From Haloferax sulfurifontis ATCC BAA-897 (GTDB lineage: Archaea > Halobacteriota > Halobacteria > Halobacteriales > Haloferacaceae), in assembly GCF_000337835.1 (NCBI RefSeq), contig NZ_AOLM01000004.1:1-64000 (forward strand): a stretch of 64,000 bases of DNA, read 5' to 3'. The position numbers were made by a program, and so were the translations under genes. Within the stretch, counting starts at the first letter, position 1; each line of letters starts with the position of its first letter. Below, one piece after another: positions 38,543-46,848 of this stretch. The notes beneath the pieces were generated by a model. That model saw nothing but the letters and a program-made list of their open reading frames with translations. It was not told the origin of the DNA and searched no databases.

Positions 38543-38902
38543 ATGAGCAACTATCTCGTCGCGATGGAGGCGGCCTGGTTGGTCCGGGACGTAGAAGACA
38601 TCGACGACGCCATCGGCGTCGCGGTCAGCGAGGCCGGCAAGCGACTCAACCAGAAAGACAAGGAGTACGTCGAGGTCGAAGTCGGCGCGACGCCCTGTCC
38701 CGCCTGTGGCGAACCGTTCGACTCCGCGTTCATCGCGGCCAACACCGCCCTCGTCGGCCTGCTCCTCGAAATCAAGATTTTCAACGCGGACGGCGAGAAG
38801 CACGCCTCCCGCATCGCGAAAAGCGAGGTCGGCGGCGCGCTCCGCGACGTCCCCCTCGACGTTATCGACATCCGCGAGTTCGACTCCGACGAAGACCAGT
38901 AA
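38543..38902 (+). CDS. DUF555 (UPF0212) protein
   Basis: A 119-residue protein conserved in euryarchaea. It begins MSNYLVAMEAAWLVRDVEDIDD; residues about 50-60 hold a CPACGEPFDSA motif with one CxxC pair, which may bind zinc, and FIAANTALVGLLLEIKIFNA is the most conserved helix. No function is established that I know of. Upstream is the dyad-rich region described separately. No obvious TATA box lies at -27. Confidence 0.9.
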   Translation: MSNYLVAMEAAWLVRDVEDIDDAIGVAVSEAGKRLNQKDKEYVEVEVGATPCPACGEPFDSAFIAANTALVGLLLEIKIFNADGEKHASRIAKSEVGGALRDVPLDVIDIREFDSDEDQ

Positions 38903-39057
38903 CGCCGCGCCGTCGCGCCCGGCCGCACCGCGTCGCGCCGACCACCGCACTCGGGGCGACCACCGACACGAGCGACCGATTTTCGCGACGCCCGCGACGC
39001 TCCACCCCCGGTGAGCGACCGGAACACTTTTTCATAACTACGGGTTATCACTCCGGC

Positions 39058-39597
39058 ATGGAACTCCCCACGCCCCAAGACCTCAGGGAACGGCGGAACT
39101 CCCTCGAGTTGACGCAGAGCAAACTCGCCGACATGGCCGGCGTCTCCCAGCCGCTCATCGCCCGCATCGAGGGCGGCGACGTCGACCCGCGGCTCTCGAC
39201 GCTCCGGCGCATCGTCGAGGCGCTGGACGAGGCCGAAGGGCGCATCGTTCGCGCGGAGGACATCATGAACACGACCGTCCGGAGCGTCGCCCCCGACAAC
39301 TCCGTCCGCGAGGCGCGCGATATCATGCTCGACGCCGGCTTCTCGCAGTTGCCCGTCATCGAGAACGGCCGGCCGCTCGGCATCATCTCGAACGCCGACA
39401 TCCGCCACGTTCAGGAGGACGACGTCACCGACCGCCCGGTCAACGAGGTCATGTCCGAGGGCGTCACGACCGTCGAACCCGAGACGACGCTGGACGAAAT
39501 CGGCGTCTACCTCGACCACAACTCGGCTATCATCGTCGTCGAGAGCGGCGAGACGGTCGGCATCATCACCGAGGCCGACATCGCGGCCCACATCTGA
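39058..39597 (+). CDS. XRE-type HTH protein with two CBS domains
   Basis: A 179-residue regulator: residues 1-65 form a Cro/C1-type helix-turn-helix (LTQSKLADMAGVSQPLIARIEGG) and residues 70-179 two CBS domains (EDIMNTTVRSVAPDNSVREA and VNEVMSEGVTTVEPETTLDEI), which commonly bind adenosine nucleotides. It therefore may couple transcription to energy state. TTTCATAACT at 39030-39039 is the TATA box for a leaderless message. Its target genes are unknown; an inverted repeat CATAACTACGGGTTAT at about 39033-39048 overlaps the promoter and could be an autoregulatory site. Confidence 0.88.
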   Translation: MELPTPQDLRERRNSLELTQSKLADMAGVSQPLIARIEGGDVDPRLSTLRRIVEALDEAEGRIVRAEDIMNTTVRSVAPDNSVREARDIMLDAGFSQLPVIENGRPLGIISNADIRHVQEDDVTDRPVNEVMSEGVTTVEPETTLDEIGVYLDHNSAIIVVESGETVGIITEADIAAHI

Positions 39598-39646
39598 GGC
39601 GGACCCCGACACCGGCGACGGCTCTCCGACGCACGCCGCTTCGGGC

Positions 39647-40951
39647 TCAGCGTCGCCGGACGACGAGCGGCGTCTCGCCCCTCGGCTGGGTCGTCATCTC
39701 GGGCGTGATTGCTAACCCACCGTCGCCGCCCCAGTCGAGTTCGAAGTCGCGGAGGACGGTCGCGAGCACGATTTTCGCCTCCGTGAGCGCGAACGCCCGA
39801 CCGAGACAGCTCCGCGGCCCGGCCCCGAAAGGCAGGTAGGCGTAGGCGGGTCGGTCGCTGTTCTCGTCCCACCGCTCGGGGCGGAACGCGAGCGGGTCGT
39901 CGTACCACCGCTCGTCGCGGTGGATGCGGATGATAGAGAGGTGGATGTCCGTGCCCGCCGGGATGACTCGGTCGCCGGTCGGAAACGGTTTCGCCGTCTC
40001 CCGCGGGAGCGTGTGGACCGGCGGATAGAGCCGTATCGTCTCCTTGATGACGCGTTCGAGCACCGGGAGGTCTCGGGTCGCGTCGGCGGTCACGGGGCCG
40101 TCGCCGACGACGCGGTCGACCTCGTCGGCGGCGCGCTCGCGGGCGTCGGGGTGGGTCGCGAGCAGGTACAGCGCGAAGGTGAGCGCGAGCGCGGTCGTCT
40201 CGTGGCCGGCGAAAATCATGCCCACGAGCTGGTTCTCCAGCGACTCGACGGTCGCCGGGTAGTCTGAGTCGCTCCCGAGCGCGTCGGCGAGGCGGCGCGT
40301 GAGGCTCTCCTCGTCGGCGGTCTCGACCAGTTTTCGGACCTCCTCGCGGAGGACGCGGTCGGCCCGGTCGAACCGGCGTCGGCTCGGCGTCGGCACCCAC
40401 GAGGGCAACACCCACGACGCGGGCGCGAAGCGGCCGTTGAGACCGTCGGCGGCCGACCGAACCCGCTCGTCGCCGTCGGGGTCGAGTTCCCGTCCGAGGA
40501 TGGTGGCGAAGATGATGTCCAAGGTGACGGCCTTCATCTCGGCTTCGAGCGACAGCGTCCCCGAGTCGGGCCACGTCCGCAGGCGGCGCTCGACCTGCCG
40601 GCGCATCACGGGCGCGTAGTCGCCGACCCGCTCCCAGCGGAAGAAGGGCTCTAGCTCGTCGCGCTGTCGCCGCCACTCGTCTCCCTCGGCGGCGATGACG
40701 GCGTCGCCGAAGGCGGCCTCGAACTCGCCGCCCTTGACGATGGAGTCGCGGTCGGTCACGAACGCCCGCTCGAAGTGGTCGGGGTGTGCGAGGACGTACA
40801 GGTCGTCCATCCCCACCACGTCCAGTCCGACCGCGTCCTCGACGGCGTGGTCCGCGAGGAGGTCGGCGACGAAGCCGAACGGGTCGGCCGCGAAGCCCAC
40901 TGTGTGGCCCACGAGCGGGAGGCCGCTCGGTGTCGGTGGCGGTGAAGTCAC
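39647..40951 (-). CDS. Cytochrome P450
   Basis: A 434-residue P450 monooxygenase. The heme-binding loop is FGAGPRSCLGRAFAL with the thiolate Cys near residue 383; the I-helix oxygen-binding motif is AGHETTALAL; the K-helix ExxR is KETIRLYPP, followed by the PERW motif FRPERWDE. The substrate is not predictable; a carotenoid or fatty acid is possible. The start is GTG at 40951, supported by an ATTTTACC box on the minus strand about 26 nt upstream; GGAGGT directly abuts the GTG and is too close to serve as a normal ribosome-binding site. It lies downstream of purM on the same strand. No ferredoxin gene adjoins. Confidence 0.93.
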   Translation of the reverse strand: MTSPPPTPSGLPLVGHTVGFAADPFGFVADLLADHAVEDAVGLDVVGMDDLYVLAHPDHFERAFVTDRDSIVKGGEFEAAFGDAVIAAEGDEWRRQRDELEPFFRWERVGDYAPVMRRQVERRLRTWPDSGTLSLEAEMKAVTLDIIFATILGRELDPDGDERVRSAADGLNGRFAPASWVLPSWVPTPSRRRFDRADRVLREEVRKLVETADEESLTRRLADALGSDSDYPATVESLENQLVGMIFAGHETTALALTFALYLLATHPDARERAADEVDRVVGDGPVTADATRDLPVLERVIKETIRLYPPVHTLPRETAKPFPTGDRVIPAGTDIHLSIIRIHRDERWYDDPLAFRPERWDENSDRPAYAYLPFGAGPRSCLGRAFALTEAKIVLATVLRDFELDWGGDGGLAITPEMTTQPRGETPLVVRRR

Positions 40952-41023
40952 ACCTCCACTATGGCGAACGTCGGTAAAATACTGCTTCTCATCGAACAGT
41001 TCGATTCGGCGCTCGGTCCGGCC

Positions 41024-41998
41024 TCAGAGGTCGAGCCCGCGAATCGAGACGCCGTCGCCCGCCTCGACGTGACCGATGACGCGGCCGTCGGTCGCCTCGA
41101 CCAGCGCCTCGGCGTTCTCCTCGGGAACCGCGGCGACGAAGCCGGTGCCCATGTTGAACGTCGTGTGCATCTCCTCGTCGGAGACGCCGCCGCGTTCCTG
41201 GACGAACTCGAACACCGGTTGTGGGTCGAACGCGTCGTCGACGACGTAGCGGAACTCGCCCATGCGTTCGAGGTTGGTCCAGCCGCCGCCGGTGACGTGG
41301 GCCGCGGCGTTGGTCTCGGCCGCGCGCAGGTCGTCCAGCAGGTAGGTGTAGAGCCGCGTCGGTTCGAGGAGCGCCTCGCCGACGGTGTCGTAGTCGTCGC
41401 CGTCCCACGCGTCGTCGTAGTCGCCGTCGGCCGTCGCGGCCTTGCGGGCGAGCGTGAGGCCGTTCGAGTGGATGCCCGACGACGGGAAGCCGACGAGCGC
41501 GTCGCCCTCCTCGGCCTCGCCGGGGAAGATGGCGTCTTTCCGCGACAGTCCCGCGCAGGTGCCCGCGAGGTCGAGGCCGTTGATGACCTCCGGCATGACG
41601 GCGGTTTCGCCGCCGACGAGTTCGATGTCAGCCTCCTCGGCACCCGCGGCGAGGCCCTGACCGACCTGCTCGGCGAACGTCTCGTCGGGCGCGTCGACCG
41701 CGAGGTAGTCCACGAACGCGACGGGCCGGACGCCGGCCGCGACGAGGTCGTTGGCGTTCATGGCGATGCAGTCGATGCCGACCGTCGAGTAGTCGCCGAG
41801 CGCCTCGGCGACGAGCAGTTTCGTGCCGACGCCGTCGGTGGCGAGTCCGAGGTAGCGGTCGCCGATGTCGAGCAGGCCGGCGTAGTCGCCCGACCCGCCG
41901 CCGACCTGCGCGACGAGCGCCGCGGTCGCGGCCTCGCTCGCCTCGATGTCGACGCCCGCGTCGGCGTAGGTCATCCCGTCGGAGTCGTCGTTCGTCAT
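41024..41998 (-). CDS. purM: Phosphoribosylformylglycinamidine cyclo-ligase (AIR synthetase)
   Basis: A 324-residue purine-biosynthesis enzyme that closes the imidazole ring of AIR with ATP. Family signatures: MTYADAGVDIEA, LATDGVGTKLLVAEALG, GIDCIAMNANDLVAAGVRP (the DxxxMNxND motif), LVGGETAVMPEVI and FPSSGIHSNGLTLARK; the late segment ends in the MGTGF motif (NMGTGFVAAVP). Length is normal. The ATG at 41998 is supported by a textbook TATA box 27 nt upstream. An ATG eight codons later is the alternative start. Confidence 0.96.
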   Translation of the reverse strand: MTNDDSDGMTYADAGVDIEASEAATAALVAQVGGGSGDYAGLLDIGDRYLGLATDGVGTKLLVAEALGDYSTVGIDCIAMNANDLVAAGVRPVAFVDYLAVDAPDETFAEQVGQGLAAGAEEADIELVGGETAVMPEVINGLDLAGTCAGLSRKDAIFPGEAEEGDALVGFPSSGIHSNGLTLARKAATADGDYDDAWDGDDYDTVGEALLEPTRLYTYLLDDLRAAETNAAAHVTGGGWTNLERMGEFRYVVDDAFDPQPVFEFVQERGGVSDEEMHTTFNMGTGFVAAVPEENAEALVEATDGRVIGHVEAGDGVSIRGLDL

Positions 41999-42020
41999 GT
42001 TCGTGTACGAGATAGGCCGA

Positions 42021-42029
42021 AATATAAAA
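42021..42029 (-). promoter_or_regulatory. TATA box of purM
   Basis: TTTATATT on the minus strand is centred 27 nt before the purM ATG, predicting a leaderless message. Confidence 0.7.
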
Positions 42030-42194
42030 TCACGGGGTACGAATCATACACGTTCTCGCATAGATGAGCGCTTGCCGGCGGCCCGGCCGACGACGGAGGG
42101 ACGGGAGGCCGACGTCGCCCGCGGGGTTACCCACTTCCTGCCGGCCGCGCGCGCTCTGCGACGCCGCCCGCTACGACCCTCCTAATCGTCGGCT

Positions 42195-42360
42195 TCCGGG
42201 TCGTTGTTATCGAATAATCAACAACTATTGCAATATTTGCGAAAAAGCACGAGAAGAGAGAATAAACTTTCTCGGGCGATCTAATCGATTTGTAAAACGT
42301 TACGAAAGAAGAATGTCTTCCGTAACCCGGTCCTGAACGGTCGAAAAAGGACCCGAATTC
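42195..42360. repeat. AT-rich intergenic island with three stem-loops
   Basis: The stretch is far more AT-rich than its surroundings and contains three inverted repeats: GTTGTT/AACAAC (42203-42225), CGAGAA/TTCTCG (42250-42274) and a long hairpin at 42299-42326 whose arms are GTTACG plus GAAGA pairing with TCTTC plus CGTAAC, with an ATG loop and a 3-nt AAA bulge. No protein gene is visible between 41999 and 42413. Confidence 0.75.
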
Positions 42361-42377
42361 ACGGTAACGCTCGGCCC

Positions 42378-42386
42378 CTTATATTA
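42378..42386 (+). promoter_or_regulatory. TATA box of the 78-residue membrane protein gene
   Basis: CTTATATTA is centred about 32 nt before the ATG at 42414, giving a leader of a few nucleotides. Confidence 0.65.
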
Positions 42387-42413
42387 TGGCCCCCGTCGTA
42401 TGCAGAAGTGACG

Positions 42414-42650
42414 ATGTCCGGAATACCCTCCACGAACGACTCGGTCGCGCTCGACCTCGCATCGACCCTCGGCCGCCTCGCGTACGCCCCCCTCGAAACC
42501 GTCGCGTTCTGGTCGGCAGTCGCGTTGCCCCTCGCGTACCTGCCCGTCCTCAGCGGCGGTCTGAGCCCCGGCGAAATCCCCCTCTTCGCCGGGCTCATCG
42601 CCCTCCACGCCGTCGCGCTCGTCCTCGGGCGCGACCACGGCCGGCAGTAA
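42414..42650 (+). CDS. 78-residue membrane protein
   Basis: A hypothetical protein beginning MSGIPSTNDSVALDLASTLG, with two hydrophobic helices (about 27-44 and 55-71). The start at 42414 is supported by the TATA box; a GTG 6 nt upstream is the alternative. It ends with a polar GRDHGRQ tail. No family recognised. Confidence 0.65.
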   Translation: MSGIPSTNDSVALDLASTLGRLAYAPLETVAFWSAVALPLAYLPVLSGGLSPGEIPLFAGLIALHAVALVLGRDHGRQ

Positions 42651-43103
42651 CCGCGGTCCCCGACGCGTACGACCAACCCGGATTCGTCTCGGTTCCCCGC
42701 CGACGGCCCGCTCCACAAAGCGCGCGTCAGCGTCACCCACGATTGCGACCCGCTCGCTGACCGGCCCACCTGACAGCGGCCCCCTCCCGAACACCGACCT
42801 CAGCCCAACTCCAACCCAAACACCGACCTCGCGTCCCGAACTGCACGCCACGACCGCACCCTGCCCCGAATCCCGACCTCCACGGCGACCGGTCCCCGTC
42901 GTACTCGTGCGGTCTCCTCCTTCCTCCATTCGTCCCTGCCGCGCCCCGAGTACCGTCTGTGCAGTCTGATCGAACCCTCCGAGCCCTCCGAATGCTCCGA
43001 GTGCTCTCTGCCGCGTCTCGACTCTAGCGGTCGCTTGAGACTTCGAGAACGGGGTGAACCGGAAATCGAGAGTCGAGGGTCGTCCGAACCCTCGCCGGTC
43101 GGG
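42651..43103. other. Gene-free C-rich interval
   Basis: About 450 nt with no convincing gene; the plus strand is C-rich and G-poor. It contains a 9-nt near-repeat (CCCTCCGAG, CCCTCCGAA, TGCTCCGAG, TGCTCTCTG at 42974-43009) and two copies of ACACCGACCTC (about 42791 and 42821). Every long reading frame here has an Arg-rich composition typical of antisense or non-coding GC-rich DNA. Confidence 0.6.
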
Positions 43104-43727
43104 TCAGAACCCGACGAACAGGAACAGGCCGACCGTGAGGAGAACCGACAGGACGAGCACGCCGGCGAACACCGGCGTGCTCCACGACTGGACCGTCTTC
43201 CCGTCGAGCGAGCCGAACGGGAGCATGTTGAACGCCGCGAGGAAGGCGTTGATGATGAGCCCGCGCGCGCCGACGAGTTGGACCACGTCGGAACCGACGG
43301 CAACGCCGACGACGAGTACCGGCGCGAAGGCGACGAGGAGCAAGAGGTTCGTCACCGGCCCGGCGAGGGCGATGAGACCGTGTTCGCGCTCCGTGAGCAC
43401 GCCGCGGTGGTAGACCGCGCCCGGCGCGGCGAAGATGAAGCCGACGAGCGCGCTCATGATGGCGATTGCGAGCATGCCGTAGTCGGCGCGGAACTCGGCG
43501 ACCTGATTGAACTTGACGGCGACGACCTTGTGGGCGACTTCGTGGAGGAGAAAGCCCACGCCGGCCGTCAGGAGGCTCACGACGAGCGCGAGGCCGAACG
43601 ACCCGCTCGTCAGCAGTTGGATGGTGCGATTGCCGCCGCCGGCGAAGAAGATAGCGAAGGCGAGACCGAGGGCGACCCACGCGACGAGCAGGTCGCGGAG
43701 TTCGCGCGAGGAAAACGAGACGTTCAC
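43104..43727 (-). CDS. Site-2-protease-like (M50) membrane metalloprotease
   Basis: A 207-residue membrane protein with five to six helices. The zinc motif HEVAH is in the second helix region (LLHEVAHKVVAVKF, near residue 63), and the second M50 motif NMLPFGSLDGKTV near residue 168 supplies the Asp ligand. Such proteases cut transmembrane or exported substrates. The start is GTG at 43727: GGAGGT lies 7 nt upstream and the GTG overlaps the TraB stop codon by 4 nt (GTGA), so translation is coupled. The first helix region contains FFAGGGNRTIQLL. The cognate substrate is unknown. Confidence 0.88.
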   Translation of the reverse strand: MNVSFSSRELRDLLVAWVALGLAFAIFFAGGGNRTIQLLTSGSFGLALVVSLLTAGVGFLLHEVAHKVVAVKFNQVAEFRADYGMLAIAIMSALVGFIFAAPGAVYHRGVLTEREHGLIALAGPVTNLLLLVAFAPVLVVGVAVGSDVVQLVGARGLIINAFLAAFNMLPFGSLDGKTVQSWSTPVFAGVLVLSVLLTVGLFLFVGF

Positions 43728-45403
43728 GTCAGGGACCTCCAGATGAGGTCGGCGCTGTTGCGCGCGCCCTCCAGCATCAGGTTCGTCACGCCCGCGACGC
43801 CGCCGAGGTCGGAGGCGATGACGGGGATGACGTAGGTGACGAAGAGGAAGCTCGCGACGATGCTTCCGATGTTCGTCATGGCGACGACCATGATGAGTTT
43901 GAACAGCGGCACGTCGAACATCTGGCCGACGAGTTCGACGATGGGCGTCTCCTCGTCGGAGAGGAGCTCGTTCAGTTTGCCGATATCGCCGACGTTGACG
44001 GGCGTGTGGCGGAGTTCGACGTAGCCGGTGAACCAGCCGGGCGCGAGAAGCGGATTGATGGAGGTCATCCACGCGACGAGGCCGCCGACGACGGCGGAGG
44101 TCCACCGCGCGCCGGCGGCCTTGGCGAGCGCGGCGGCGAACACGCCGTTGATGAGGAACCACGCGCCGAAGATGGTCAGGAGTCGTTCGTTGCCGACGCC
44201 GGCCATCGCCAGAAGGACGAAGAAGGCGACGAACACGGCGGTGACGCCGAAGCCGAGCAGTTTGCCCCACGGGAAGCCGTCCTTTTCGGCGACGCCGACG
44301 AGCGACTCCATCGGCGGGAGCGTCTCGGGGTGTTCGAGGTAGTTCTCGATGCCCTCGCGGTGGCCCGCGCCGACGACGGCGACGACGTGCCGACCGGACT
44401 GCCGGAGCGCGACGAGCTGGTGGGCGATGTAGGCGTCGCGCTCGTCGATGAGCGCCTCCGCGCCGCCGGGGCTGAACCGGCGGAACTCCTCCATCATCGC
44501 CGAGACCACGTCGCCGTCGGTCAGTTCGGCCATGTCGAACTCCTCGTAGTCGGCATCGCCCTCGACGGGCGCGAACAGGCCGAAGGCGTTCAGGACCGCG
44601 CCGACGGTGACGCCCACGACGACGCCCGCGAGGACGCCGATGACGAGACTGCCGACGATGGCGATGCCGAGGCTCCCGAGGACTCCGGAGACGAGGCCAG
44701 TGCCGAGTCCGAGGCCGAAGCCGGCGACGATACCGATTGCCGCGCCGCCGCCGAGGCCGGCGAGGACCGCGTCGTCGCCGTCGAGGGAGAACGAGGCGAT
44801 AGTGTAGAGCAGGTACGCGGCCGCGCCCCCGAGGACCGCGGCGGTGGCGGTGCGCGTCAACAGGAGGTCGGTGACGCCGACCGCACCCCCGAACAGGCCG
44901 ACGAGCGGCCCGAGGACGACGCCGACAGCGATGCCGAACACCGCGCCGATGCCGCGGGCGTCGGCGACCCCGAACAGGAGGTCGCCGGCCATGCGCATCT
45001 TTTCGAGCGTGCCCATCCGCCGCCAGAAGCGCTGGATGGTCACCTGGATGTCGCGGTCGACGAGCGCCACGTCGAGGCCCTCGTCCTCGGCGGTCTCGAC
45101 CGCCGCGAGCATGTCCGCGCCGGGCTTCACGTCGAACTTGTCTCCCATCCGCGACTGGACGTACGAGAGCATCCAGTAGGCGATAAACTGGAAGACGGTG
45201 TTGCCGCGAAGCAGGTCGCGCGCTTCGATGTCGTCGGGCGTTCCGCCCTTCAGCTGTCGGTAGCGCCCCTCGTCGAGTTCGACCGCGACGACGTCGGGAC
45301 GCTCCTCTCTGACGGTCTCTTCGACCTCTCTGACGCTGTCGGCCGAGACGTGGGCCGTGCCGACGACGCGGACGTGACCCTCGCCGGGCGACGAATCGTT
45401 CAT
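43724..45403 (-). CDS. TraB/GumN family protein with membrane insertion
   Basis: A 559-residue protein. The TraB signature GTAHVSADSVREVEETV is at residues about 15-31, VVAVELDEGR follows, and the late catalytic-type motif VVAVVGAGHREGI is near residue 344. Between the halves, at about residues 150-290, is a long Gly/Ala/Val-rich stretch with several predicted transmembrane helices, and four or five more helices follow the second motif. TraB-fold proteins are thought to be related to metalloproteases or erythromycin-esterase-like enzymes; in archaea their function is not established. The ATG at 45403 is supported by the shared TATA element. It forms an operon with the M50 protease. Confidence 0.87.
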   Translation of the reverse strand: MNDSSPGEGHVRVVGTAHVSADSVREVEETVREERPDVVAVELDEGRYRQLKGGTPDDIEARDLLRGNTVFQFIAYWMLSYVQSRMGDKFDVKPGADMLAAVETAEDEGLDVALVDRDIQVTIQRFWRRMGTLEKMRMAGDLLFGVADARGIGAVFGIAVGVVLGPLVGLFGGAVGVTDLLLTRTATAAVLGGAAAYLLYTIASFSLDGDDAVLAGLGGGAAIGIVAGFGLGLGTGLVSGVLGSLGIAIVGSLVIGVLAGVVVGVTVGAVLNAFGLFAPVEGDADYEEFDMAELTDGDVVSAMMEEFRRFSPGGAEALIDERDAYIAHQLVALRQSGRHVVAVVGAGHREGIENYLEHPETLPPMESLVGVAEKDGFPWGKLLGFGVTAVFVAFFVLLAMAGVGNERLLTIFGAWFLINGVFAAALAKAAGARWTSAVVGGLVAWMTSINPLLAPGWFTGYVELRHTPVNVGDIGKLNELLSDEETPIVELVGQMFDVPLFKLIMVVAMTNIGSIVASFLFVTYVIPVIASDLGGVAGVTNLMLEGARNSADLIWRSLT

Positions 45404-45423
45404 CGCCGGGTTTACCGCCCCAC

Positions 45424-45433
45424 GGTTTTTATC
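45424..45433. promoter_or_regulatory. Shared TATA element of the TraB and glycerate kinase genes
   Basis: GGTTTTTATC lies about 26 nt before the TraB ATG (minus strand) and about 28 nt before the glycerate kinase ATG (plus strand). Only this AT box is present in the 53-nt gap, so both promoters appear to share it. Confidence 0.6.
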
Positions 45434-45456
45434 CGTGTCGGCATCCCCCACGAACT

Positions 45457-46785
45457 ATGCAGGAGTTCGACGCTCGAACCCCGACGCCCGCCCACGAGAC
45501 GGCCATCGACTGCCTCCGCGCCGGCGTCGAGGCCGTGCTCCCCGACCGCGTCGTCCGCGAGTCGGTGTCGCTCGACGGCGACGCGCTGACCGTCGCGGAC
45601 GCCACGTACGACCTGACCGCATACGACCGCATCCTCGTCGTCGGCGGGGGCAAGGCCGGCGACGGCGTCGCCGACGCCCTCGAAGCCGTCCTCGGCGACC
45701 GCATCGACGGCGGCGTCGTGGTGACGCCCGACCCGTCGCCTCGCCCCGACGGGCGAATCGAGCGACTCCCCGGCGACCACCCGGTTCCCTCCGCGCGCGG
45801 CGTCGAGAGCACCCGGCGACTCGCTGACCTCCTCTCGGACCTCGACGACCGGACGCTCGTCCTCGCCGCCGTCACGGGTGGCGCGAGCGCGGTCCTCCCG
45901 GCGCCCGCCGAGGGCGTCTCGCTCGCCGAGTTACAGGAGACGACCGACAGACTGCTCGAAAGCGGCGCGGAGATTCACGACCTCAACGCGGTCAGAAAGC
46001 ACGTCTCGACGCTGAAAGGCGGCGGCCTCGCGCGACTCGCCGCGCCCGCGACGGTCGTCGGACTCGTCCTCTCGGACGTGGTCGGAAACGACCTCGGCGT
46101 CATCGCCTCCGGCCCGACCGCGCCCGACGAGACGACCTACGACGACGCCCTCGACGTGCTGGACCGCTTCGACCTCGACGTGCCGAAGTCGGTCCGCACG
46201 CGCCTCGCCCGCGGCTCGGCCGGCGACATCCCGGAGACGCCGAAGCCCGGTGACCCGGTGTTCGATCGGGTGACGAACCACATTCTCGCGGACACCTTCA
46301 CCGCGCTCGACGCCGCCCGCGGGGTGGCCGACGAACGCGGGTACGACCCGCTCATCCTCTCCTCTCGCGTGCGCGGCGAGGCGCGCGAGGCGGCGAAGAC
46401 CCACGTCGCCGTCGCGGAGGAGTCGCTGGCGACCGGAAATCCGATTTCCGCGCCCGCCGTGGTTCTCTCGGGCGGCGAGTGCACCGTGACGGTCCGCGGC
46501 GACGGCGACGGCGGGCCGAACCTCGAATTCTGCCTCGCGGCCGCCGCGGAACTCCCCGACGCGACCGTCCTCGCCAGCATCGATAGCGACGGGAAAGACG
46601 GCGGGACGGAGGTCGCGGGCGCGGTCGTGGACTCCTCGTCTGTCGCCGCCGGCGACGCCCGCGCCGCGCTGGCGAGAAACGACGCGCTCCCGGCCCTCCG
46701 GGAGGCCGGCGCGCTCGTCGAGTCCGGCGCGACGGGGACGAACGTCAACGACCTGCGCGTCCTCGTGGTCGGCGAGGGCGTCTGA
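45457..46785 (+). CDS. Glycerate 2-kinase (DUF4147/MOFRL)
   Basis: A 442-residue kinase of the GckA/GlxK MOFRL group that phosphorylates glycerate to 2-phosphoglycerate. The N-terminal DUF4147 domain shows VVGGGKAGDGVADALE, a conserved basic run LNAVRKHVSTLKGGGLARL and the AVTGGASAVLPAP strand; the MOFRL domain starts near residue 335 with VLSGGECTVTVRG and ends in SIDSDGKDGGTEVAGAVVD. In haloarchaea this enzyme is part of glycerate or serine breakdown, and it is thematically linked to the glycerol genes further right. Confidence 0.93.
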   Translation: MQEFDARTPTPAHETAIDCLRAGVEAVLPDRVVRESVSLDGDALTVADATYDLTAYDRILVVGGGKAGDGVADALEAVLGDRIDGGVVVTPDPSPRPDGRIERLPGDHPVPSARGVESTRRLADLLSDLDDRTLVLAAVTGGASAVLPAPAEGVSLAELQETTDRLLESGAEIHDLNAVRKHVSTLKGGGLARLAAPATVVGLVLSDVVGNDLGVIASGPTAPDETTYDDALDVLDRFDLDVPKSVRTRLARGSAGDIPETPKPGDPVFDRVTNHILADTFTALDAARGVADERGYDPLILSSRVRGEAREAAKTHVAVAEESLATGNPISAPAVVLSGGECTVTVRGDGDGGPNLEFCLAAAAELPDATVLASIDSDGKDGGTEVAGAVVDSSSVAAGDARAALARNDALPALREAGALVESGATGTNVNDLRVLVVGEGV

Positions 46786-46848
46786 GCGCCGGCGATTCTT
46801 CGGCTGGCGGGACAACAAGTTTGTATCCTCCGGCGGAGTACCCCCCGT

